A stretch of DNA of 20,308 bases, from positions 1-20,308 of the forward strand of contig DATMQA010000184.1 of NCBI GenBank assembly GCA_035566895.1, in the 5' to 3' direction. This stretch comes from DATMQA01 sp035566895 (GTDB lineage: Bacteria; Verrucomicrobiota; Verrucomicrobiia; Limisphaerales; UBA8199). Below are positions 14,770 through 20,308 of the stretch, piece after piece. Made by a program: the position numbers and the translations under genes. The notes below the pieces were generated by a model. It was not told the DNA's origin. It saw only the letters and a list, made by a program, of their open reading frames with translations, and ran no database searches. Position 1 is the stretch's first letter. Each line of letters starts with the position of its first letter.

Positions 14770-14991
14770 TCAATTCTTGGAAGCGCCCTTGGCCAGCCTT
14801 GCGGCGTTGGTCCACAGGTAGTTCTCCAGCGCACTGATTCCGCTAATTTGGGCGCTGACACCTTTCAATCCCAAACGCGGCGTGACTTTGTAATGAATAT
14901 GACGCCGCCCCAGAGCCACAATCTCAAACTCTGCCGCTCTGGTTTTCCAAATCTGCCCTTTAGCTAAGGGCCTCTGGCGAATAAGTGTCAT
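14770..14991 (-). CDS. Small conserved-type hypothetical protein (73 residues)
   Basis: ATG 14991 to TGA 14770. The sequence reads as a compact basic fold: KGQIWKTRAAEFEIVALGRR, HIHYKVTPRLG, VSAQISGISALENYLWTNAA. I recall similar 60-90 residue proteins with GQIWKT and a SGI-ENYL motif in Verrucomicrobiota, without an assigned function. There is no signal peptide or membrane segment and no clear ribosome site. The gene is convergent with the Nudix gene, so the pair is not an operon. Confidence 0.65.
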   Translation of the reverse strand: MTLIRQRPLAKGQIWKTRAAEFEIVALGRRHIHYKVTPRLGLKGVSAQISGISALENYLWTNAARLAKGASKN

Positions 14992-15281
14992 CAGATTAGA
15001 GACAGTAAACAGCCCGATTTGTTCAATCCGACAGGTTCGACGCCCGCTAAGCTCTTGGTATTCAGCGGATTTTCAGGGTTTTTAGTGTGGTTCCAGCGTA
15101 TTCAGGGCCCTTTTGGGGGATGGATGGGGTGGCCTATATGAACTCGCGCCAATGCCCTGCCGGGTCAACACCACGATGCTTTCACCCTTCAGATTGGGGC
15201 CGCAGTCTCCAATCGTGCGACTCTTGCCCAAGGCGGCGGGGCTTCCCAGGGAGGCATCACCGCCAGGAAGGAGACTCCTCG
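14992..15281. other. Intergenic region between two minus-strand genes; no confident gene
   Basis: About 290 bases upstream of the small protein and downstream of the beta-helix gene. It contains several TTCAG words (15060-15106) and a short palindrome AGGAGACTCCT (15268-15278) just after the beta-helix stop, which might help end transcription. An open plus frame (15087-15374) encodes cysteine- and arginine-rich sequence unlike a real protein and runs into the antisense of the beta-helix gene. The small gene's promoter should lie here, but I cannot place it. Confidence 0.5.
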
Positions 15282-17768
15282 CTAAGGCAACAATCTTGCC
15301 CGGAAGAATTGGCTCGGGGCGAGCATGGGCTGGCTGAGCTGAGCAGCGCCGTTAGTCAGGGTCACATTCGTTAAGCTGGACCAGTGTTGCAAATCGGAGG
15401 CGGTTTCAATGCTGTAGGTACGCCCGGTCTCGCCAAGGAAGGTGAACGAAAGCTTCCCGTTTTGTTTAACGGGTGTGAGAAATCGAGGAACGGGAGCGGT
15501 CGCGCCTTTGCATTTTCCCGCAGCGCGCGCCGAATAAATCGCGGCTATCTCACCGGCGGACAGGGCGCGGTTGTAAAGGGAAACCTCGTCCAATGATCCC
15601 GCCAGTTTATGGTCCCAATAGGATTCGCCGGAGGTGGCAAAGAACAGCGGAAGATTGCCGTAATCCTGCGGGAAACCGACGCTGGTTTGACTCTCCAATT
15701 GGCCATTGACGTAAAGCTGGATAAAGGTGGCGCCGCGCACGGCCGCCAGGTGATACCACTGTCCGATGGCGATATGAGTGGTTGAAACGGCCTGGGCCGG
15801 CAGCCCCGCTGCCGAGGTGACGGTGAAAACGAAGATGTCACCGCCCGAAATGCGAGTCTTTCTCAAATCAAATCCTTCGAAGTCGGTGCTGCGTGAGTTT
15901 TGCTTAAAAACGAGGTATTGGTCACCGGCCGGGGAGCCGCCGAGGCCGGGAGTGTCCAACGCATCAAACCGGACCCAGGTTTCGATGGTAAGATTGGTGG
16001 GATGCAGGGACGGCGAGTCGGGAATTTGGACGTAGCTGCTTAAGCCGTTGAAGCTAAAGGCCGAGCCGACCATCCCCGCGGCGCCGGCCGTAGCCCCGCC
16101 CGCCAGGGCGCCGTTATTGGCTCCCGCGATATCATTGGCGTCGCCGTCGCCCGGCCACCAACCCACCAAAGCGGCCGGAGGTGGGAGACAGTTTCCGGGC
16201 TGCCCCAGGACGGTCAGCGTGGCAACCGAACTGGTTACCGAGCCAACGATATTGCTCACCACCAGGGCGTAGTTGCCGGCGTCGGTCAATTGCACATTGG
16301 AAATGTTGAGACTGTTGCTCGAAGCGCCACTAATGCGAGTGCTATTGGCAAGGCTAACCCCGTTGAGAAGCCATTGAAACGCCAGGGGAGCGGTGCCAAC
16401 AGCCGACGCGCCAAAGGTCGCGCTCGAACCAACGGTGTTTGTGCGGCTATGGGGCTGCGCCGAAAAGACTACGGGAGCGTTCGTAATTGGATTGCCGGAG
16501 TAGAACTCATAGGCGCCGATGTCCCAGCCTGCGCCTTGGGGACGCGCCACACTGTCCATATCATAAGGAACAGCGGGCAGGCTTACGCCGGCGTCGATGG
16601 CGGGGCTTCCGGCTTGAAGGTGGAAGTTGGTGTTGGCCACATCGACAAACTGGGGATCGACGTTAAGGATATCTCCGATGAACCTGGCGCCGACAGAGCC
16701 GCCGGGTCGGTACCAGATGTTTTTGGTGCCAATCGATGCCGGGGTGGCGGAATCCCAGCCCGTGACATTGTAAAAGATGTTGTTTTTGACCTCGCCAGTG
16801 GCGCCCTGGTTGATTCCGACTCCGCTGGAGTTGATGTCCATGAAGATATTGTTGTACACCTTCACATCGCGGAGGCCGTTGAAGGCATCGACACCCCAGG
16901 CCGCGGCGCCGCGGAAGAGGTTGTTGCAGATGACGATGTCGTAAGAATTGGAGTAATAGGCCGCAGCGGCGATGAACCCTTGATGGTAAAAGTCTATGAC
17001 CCGGTTGGCCTCGATGCGGATGTGCTGAATGAAGTCGCCGTCGTTGTCCCAGGAGGAGAACCCATCGACATGCGCATCGCCGATTTCGGATTGAAGGGTG
17101 CCATGGAAGTAGTTGCTTCGAATCACGTGATTGGCGCCGAAAAAGATCAAGTAATCGGCGTCACCCAGCGCCGCGTATTTCTGGAGGCGCTCGATTTCAT
17201 TGCCTTCGACGAGCCACCCATAGCCGTACATGGTGATCGCTTCGCCTGGCCGGTACAATCGGTTTCCGGAGATGTGGACATTGTTCTGATAACCCACGGT
17301 CCACATTCCGAGATAGACGTCGTGGATGTAGTTGCTGATGATCTCGAGGTGGTTGCCCTGCAAAACAATGCCGGCGGCGTCCAGTCCGGTCTGTGAAGGC
17401 GGAGCGGAAATATTAAATCCCTGGATGAGCAAGTAATCGTTATTGCCGGTGTCGAAGCCCTGGGTATCAACGGCGCCTTGGGTTTCGGCCTCAATCATCG
17501 TAAGCTGGCCGGCTTGGCCTGATTTTCCCGCAGGCACCGTTATGCGCTCGGCATAAACCCCGGGACCCACCAGGCAGGTATCGCCGGGAGCCATGGCGTT
17601 CACACAGGCCTGAATGCTGGTATAATTTCCTGTGCCATCCTGGCGGACGGTCAGCACCGTGCTTTGGCCCAGGTTAAGACCGCCGAGCAGGACACCCAGG
17701 CTCAATCCTGGAACTGCCAACAACTGATTCCAACATTTTATCCCGCTCATCGTTTGCTTTAGGAACAT
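15282..17768 (-). CDS. Secreted right-handed beta-helix protein with Ig-like and LamG modules (pectate-lyase-like fold)
   Basis: An 828-residue protein from ATG 17768 (ATG 17750 is also possible; an in-frame TTG lies at 17807). A signal peptide is suggested by LLAVPGLSLGVLLGGLNLGQS (two pieces, about 16-35). Residues about 38-385 form a right-handed beta-helix: it opens like pectate-lyase-superfamily proteins (SIQACVNAMAPGDTCLVGPG) and has repeated NNV, SNYFHG, CNNLFRG and NNIFYNV turns. A choice-of-anchor-Q-type motif follows (FHLQAGSPAIDAG, then WDIGAYEF, about 382-422). An Ig-like domain (about 433-521), LamG (about 532-750) and the shared C-terminal module (ending FFRARLLP) complete it. 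The helix could be a polysaccharide lyase or hydrolase, or binding only; catalytic residues cannot be fixed. It is probably extracellular and contributes to polysaccharide attack. Confidence 0.85.
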   Translation of the reverse strand: MFLKQTMSGIKCWNQLLAVPGLSLGVLLGGLNLGQSTVLTVRQDGTGNYTSIQACVNAMAPGDTCLVGPGVYAERITVPAGKSGQAGQLTMIEAETQGAVDTQGFDTGNNDYLLIQGFNISAPPSQTGLDAAGIVLQGNHLEIISNYIHDVYLGMWTVGYQNNVHISGNRLYRPGEAITMYGYGWLVEGNEIERLQKYAALGDADYLIFFGANHVIRSNYFHGTLQSEIGDAHVDGFSSWDNDGDFIQHIRIEANRVIDFYHQGFIAAAAYYSNSYDIVICNNLFRGAAAWGVDAFNGLRDVKVYNNIFMDINSSGVGINQGATGEVKNNIFYNVTGWDSATPASIGTKNIWYRPGGSVGARFIGDILNVDPQFVDVANTNFHLQAGSPAIDAGVSLPAVPYDMDSVARPQGAGWDIGAYEFYSGNPITNAPVVFSAQPHSRTNTVGSSATFGASAVGTAPLAFQWLLNGVSLANSTRISGASSNSLNISNVQLTDAGNYALVVSNIVGSVTSSVATLTVLGQPGNCLPPPAALVGWWPGDGDANDIAGANNGALAGGATAGAAGMVGSAFSFNGLSSYVQIPDSPSLHPTNLTIETWVRFDALDTPGLGGSPAGDQYLVFKQNSRSTDFEGFDLRKTRISGGDIFVFTVTSAAGLPAQAVSTTHIAIGQWYHLAAVRGATFIQLYVNGQLESQTSVGFPQDYGNLPLFFATSGESYWDHKLAGSLDEVSLYNRALSAGEIAAIYSARAAGKCKGATAPVPRFLTPVKQNGKLSFTFLGETGRTYSIETASDLQHWSSLTNVTLTNGAAQLSQPMLAPSQFFRARLLP

Positions 17769-17836
17769 GGAAAACCTGTTTCCGAACGAGTATAGACAAC
17801 GCAGCAACCCGGGGGCTACTAGGAGGTTCCTTGGAG

Positions 17837-17866
17837 CTCGTCCGCCAAGCGGGCAAGCCGGACGAG
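17837..17866. repeat. Inverted repeat between two minus-strand genes
   Basis: CTCGTCCG (17837-17844) is complementary to CGGACGAG (17859-17866) around a 14-base loop. It lies 45-74 bases downstream of the stop of the 17911-19350 gene and upstream of the beta-helix gene, so it could end the first transcript or sit in the leader of the second. There is no T-tract on the minus strand. A smaller hairpin (CAGCC/GGCTG, 17891-17904) lies closer to the stop. Confidence 0.4.
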
Positions 17867-17910
17867 ACGAATCGGAGCCCCTTGAGCGTGCAGCCTAACG
17901 GCTGAGGGTT

Positions 17911-19350
17911 TTATTGGTGTTTAGTGGAGACGACGCTCCAAAACGTGTCGATGGCGGAATGCTGGTCCGGATAGTTGCGGGCAAAATTATCGAGCAATTG
18001 GTGAGCCTCATTGGAGCGACCGGTGTTGGCCAGGAGCGTTGCCAGATTACCAACCGCTTCCGGGTTGCCAGGCCACAACTGGCTGGAAAGACGATAGGCT
18101 TGTTCGGCCTCGGCGGTGTAGTTGTGCGCGGCCAACAGATTGGCGGCGGAAGCTGCGTCGTGCGAATAGGACTTGAGCGCATCAGTTGAACCGGTTGCCT
18201 CGGGATCGGCGAGCACGTCTTCCGCAGTTGTGCGCCAGAAGTCAAGGGACTGGGCGGCGCGTTCGGGCGTGAACGTGTTTTGCGCGTCCGGCACGTGAAG
18301 TTCCATCAGCGGCCCCAGGGGCACCGCCTCGGCATAGGTGCCTTTCATCGGGAAGGATTCCTGCATGGCAAACGACAGGTCGGGGTTTTTCTGCATCAGC
18401 ATTTGCAGCAACTTCTCGTTGATTTGCATAACGGCGACCTGGCCCGAAACCTGAATCTGTCCACCAGCGTCAGTGATGTTTTCACTTGGGCGGACTTGCT
18501 TGGGCTCGTCCGGGAATTGTTGGTCGTGCTGGAGACGCTTCTGAGCATCGGCGATGTAGTCCTGGAAGGCGCGTTGGGCATCCTCTGGGGTGAGGGTGGC
18601 CAGGCGGTCACTGTAGAGCTCGGAGACGTAATCCAGATACTTCCCGTCAGCCAGGCCGTTTTGCGTGACGACGATGTGTCGCTCGCCATCGCTGGTGTCA
18701 TTGAGCAGTTCGGGGATCCATCGGCCATTGTCCGTTCCACCGACATAAACCATCCCCGGACTGAGGGAGCCGAGGACGGAATTGCCATAATCCAGCAGCT
18801 TTTGCGCCGGCCAGAGGTGGACTTGTTCGGCCGCGCCGTAGGCGTCGATGATCGCCGACCAGACTTCATTAACGGCTGGAGGCCGGCCGCCGCCATGACT
18901 CGCACTGGAGTCCCCGCCGTTGATGACACTGAATCGCGCCTGGATCTCATCCCAATCTCCCGATTCGACCGCATCGAAAAACCGGTTCACCTCGTCGGGG
19001 ACTTCAACTCCATAGCGTCGCGCGAGGGCATAAGCCAGGTTACGACGCGAACGGGCGAACTGAGCGAGTTTGGCGGCGACGACTTCTTCGGCCGTTTTGG
19101 CCGCTGCGGGTGCCGCCGCAGAGTTGGAGAGCCGAAGCGCTGACGGTATTCCTGCGGTTGTTGCGGAACGAGTTTCCGCAAGCGGAGCCTCCGTGGCAGT
19201 GGTGCAAGCAGCGGAGATGGTTTTCGTTCGCGGCAGAAGAATAACAACGAGTGCGAACAACAGGCAGCCGCCGGCGATGAGCCATAACGGGCGAAAGCTG
19301 CTCCTGGAAGTATCGCGCTCTCCCGCACCATTCTGACCGGAAGGTTTCAT
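17911..19350 (-). CDS. Membrane-anchored protein of unknown function with C-terminal TPR-like helices
   Basis: A 479-residue protein from ATG 19350; an in-frame TTG at 19434 would add 28 residues unlike a signal. One membrane segment (PLWLIAGGCLLFALVVILLP, residues 21-40) after a basic N-terminus suggests a signal anchor with the rest in the periplasm. An alanine-rich stretch follows (about 45-95). The middle has LARRYGVEVPDEVNRFFDAV, SGDWDEIQARF and YVGGTDNGRWIPELLNDT. The C-terminal about 80 residues look like a TPR pair (AEQAYRLSSQLWPGNPEAV, LATLLANTGRSNEAHQLLDN). I do not recognise a named family and no catalytic motif is visible. Its neighbours are secreted proteins, which hints at an envelope or secretion role, but this is weak. 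Confidence 0.8.
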   Translation of the reverse strand: MKPSGQNGAGERDTSRSSFRPLWLIAGGCLLFALVVILLPRTKTISAACTTATEAPLAETRSATTAGIPSALRLSNSAAAPAAAKTAEEVVAAKLAQFARSRRNLAYALARRYGVEVPDEVNRFFDAVESGDWDEIQARFSVINGGDSSASHGGGRPPAVNEVWSAIIDAYGAAEQVHLWPAQKLLDYGNSVLGSLSPGMVYVGGTDNGRWIPELLNDTSDGERHIVVTQNGLADGKYLDYVSELYSDRLATLTPEDAQRAFQDYIADAQKRLQHDQQFPDEPKQVRPSENITDAGGQIQVSGQVAVMQINEKLLQMLMQKNPDLSFAMQESFPMKGTYAEAVPLGPLMELHVPDAQNTFTPERAAQSLDFWRTTAEDVLADPEATGSTDALKSYSHDAASAANLLAAHNYTAEAEQAYRLSSQLWPGNPEAVGNLATLLANTGRSNEAHQLLDNFARNYPDQHSAIDTFWSVVSTKHQ

Positions 19351-19589
19351 ACAGTGTTGCTTGGATGTTTGCCCAATAGACACCGGGGGGTTGGAATTTG
19401 TATAGGCGCCTTTCCCACGTCTGTTCGTTGGCAATGGCCTGCGACAGGCGAACGTGCATTAGGTGAGAAGATGCCGGTTGTTGCGTCGGAGACGGCCCCC
19501 TTTTGGCGGCAATATGTCGAAAGACACTGGATCGAAGAGTGGCATCTCACAACGCTCCCAGCCCCCCGGGAAAGCGCACGTCCCAACTT

Positions 19590-20288
19590 TCAAGGAACGA
19601 CCATGGCCCGGTAGAAACGCATGGGGGCGCCGGCGGAAGAAGAGTCGTCGAAATCCCGGACCCCGTTGGTGGCCAAGTTGGTTTGGATGGCAGTCCATTG
19701 GGGAGGCGGGAGGTTTGTTGCGGCCTGGAGGACATAGGTGCGGCCCGACGCGCCGAGGAGTTCCAAGTGGATGAGGCCGCCGTTTGCCCGGACGATGGAA
19801 CGGAAGCGAGGCGGGGTAGCAATCGCCAGGACGCCCCCGGAGGCATTCGCCGGCACGGCATATCCTTGCGGGTTGGAAAGCACGACGTTGCTCAAGGAGA
19901 GGAGTTCGTCGTGATCCGGCGCGTTGGTGGCGATGCCGAACGGCACATAAACCAACACGCCGTTGGTCAGCGGCGAGTTGGAGAATGAGAACATCAAGAC
20001 GCGGTACACCCCGGGCAAGACCCCGTTGGTATAATAGATTTGCTGATCGGCAAGCGCGCTGCCCCCGACCGGCGCGCCCGGCGCAAGATAGTTGGTGGCA
20101 TAGTGCAAGTCGAACTGCAATGACGGCACATTGGTATCGGTAGTGAAGTTGACGGGCACCGGCACCGTGATTCCGGGGACGCCCACGGTTGAGCCGACGG
20201 ACACTGCTGGAGAGGCGGGCAAGCGGCCAGGCGCGAGCACAGGGGCCAGCAGCGCCAGCAACAGGCAACTGCAACGAGCGGATTTCAT
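19590..20288 (-). CDS. Small secreted cohesin-like protein with shared C-terminal module
   Basis: A 232-residue protein from ATG 20288; an in-frame TTG at 20297 is less likely. A signal peptide is visible (MKSARCSCLLLALLAPVLAP). Residues about 30-160 resemble a cohesin-type beta-sandwich: VSVGSTVGVPGITVPVPVNF opens it, then LQFDLHYATNYL, VLMFSFSNSPLTNGVLVYVP and a final LSLSNVVLSNPQG strand. Cohesins bind dockerins in cellulosomes, but cohesin-like folds are widespread in other phyla without cellulosomes. Residues about 175-232 are the shared C-terminal module (GRTYVLQAATNL, ending RFYRAMVVP). It lies 239 bases upstream of the membrane-anchored gene on the same strand. An extracellular location is inferred; the binding partner is unknown. 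Confidence 0.78.
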   Translation of the reverse strand: MKSARCSCLLLALLAPVLAPGRLPASPAVSVGSTVGVPGITVPVPVNFTTDTNVPSLQFDLHYATNYLAPGAPVGGSALADQQIYYTNGVLPGVYRVLMFSFSNSPLTNGVLVYVPFGIATNAPDHDELLSLSNVVLSNPQGYAVPANASGGVLAIATPPRFRSIVRANGGLIHLELLGASGRTYVLQAATNLPPPQWTAIQTNLATNGVRDFDDSSSAGAPMRFYRAMVVP

Positions 20289-20308
20289 GAGGACCAATTT
20301 AGGCGTGG

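Noticed and set aside
15087..15374. Plus-strand 95-residue ORF in the intergenic region before the beta-helix stop
   Set aside because: Composition is cysteine- and arginine-rich, there is no domain, and its end runs antisense into the beta-helix gene.
16290..17396. Plus-strand open frame of 368 codons opposite the beta-helix gene
   Set aside because: Valine-, aspartate- and glycine-rich shadow of the beta-helix repeats; the minus frame has signal peptide and domain order.
18280..19143. Plus-strand open frame of 287 codons opposite the membrane-anchored TPR-like gene
   Set aside because: The minus frame has a membrane anchor and TPR-like helices and continues on both sides; the plus frame has neither domain nor ribosome site.

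Overview
The window looks like chromosomal DNA of a G+C-rich, free-living Verrucomicrobiota bacterium, most likely near the Pedosphaera/Limisphaerales group. This is inferred from gene style, not from a marker gene; no rRNA, tRNA or housekeeping phylogenetic marker is present. Pointers are large secreted proteins built from Ig-like, LamG and beta-helix modules, a recurring C-terminal module ending in F-Y/F-R plus a terminal proline, a DUF5107-TPR protein, and short palindromic repeats read in frame through genes.

Layout. 2-1981 (+): 3' part of a secreted Ig/LamG protein, followed by a hairpin terminator candidate. 2077-11017 (+): a probable carbohydrate-use operon. It has a possible 20-residue leader ORF, a 1255-residue DUF5107-TPR protein, a sugar-porter MFS transporter whose start overlaps the previous stop (ATGA), and a large secreted GH2-type glycosidase with a C-terminal F5/8 (discoidin) domain. 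11037-13574 (-): a secreted GH30 glycosidase resembling endo-beta-1,6-galactanases, with LamG and Ig-like modules, convergent with the GH2 gene. 13575-14333: repeats and hairpins with one possible small ORF. 14334-14756 (+): a Nudix hydrolase. 14770-14991 (-): a small conserved-looking protein. 15282-17768 (-): a secreted right-handed beta-helix protein with Ig and LamG modules. 17911-19350 (-): a membrane-anchored protein of unknown function with C-terminal TPR-like helices. 19590-20288 (-): a small secreted cohesin-like protein.

How it fits together (inference): secreted GH30, beta-helix and LamG/Ig proteins would bind and cut plant-type polysaccharide. The GH2 enzyme would trim oligosaccharides and the MFS porter would import monosaccharide. 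The DUF5107-TPR protein is translationally coupled to the porter, so it probably acts on or responds to the same sugar. No SusC/SusD pair, ABC transporter or dedicated regulator is visible.

The most unusual feature is several families of palindromic or tandem short repeats. Many lie inside coding sequence without breaking the frame: at least four places in the DUF5107-TPR gene, and both the N-terminus and a linker of the GH2 gene. They resemble protein-inserted palindromic elements. I found no mobile element with a transposase, no CRISPR array, no phage genes and no replication origin.
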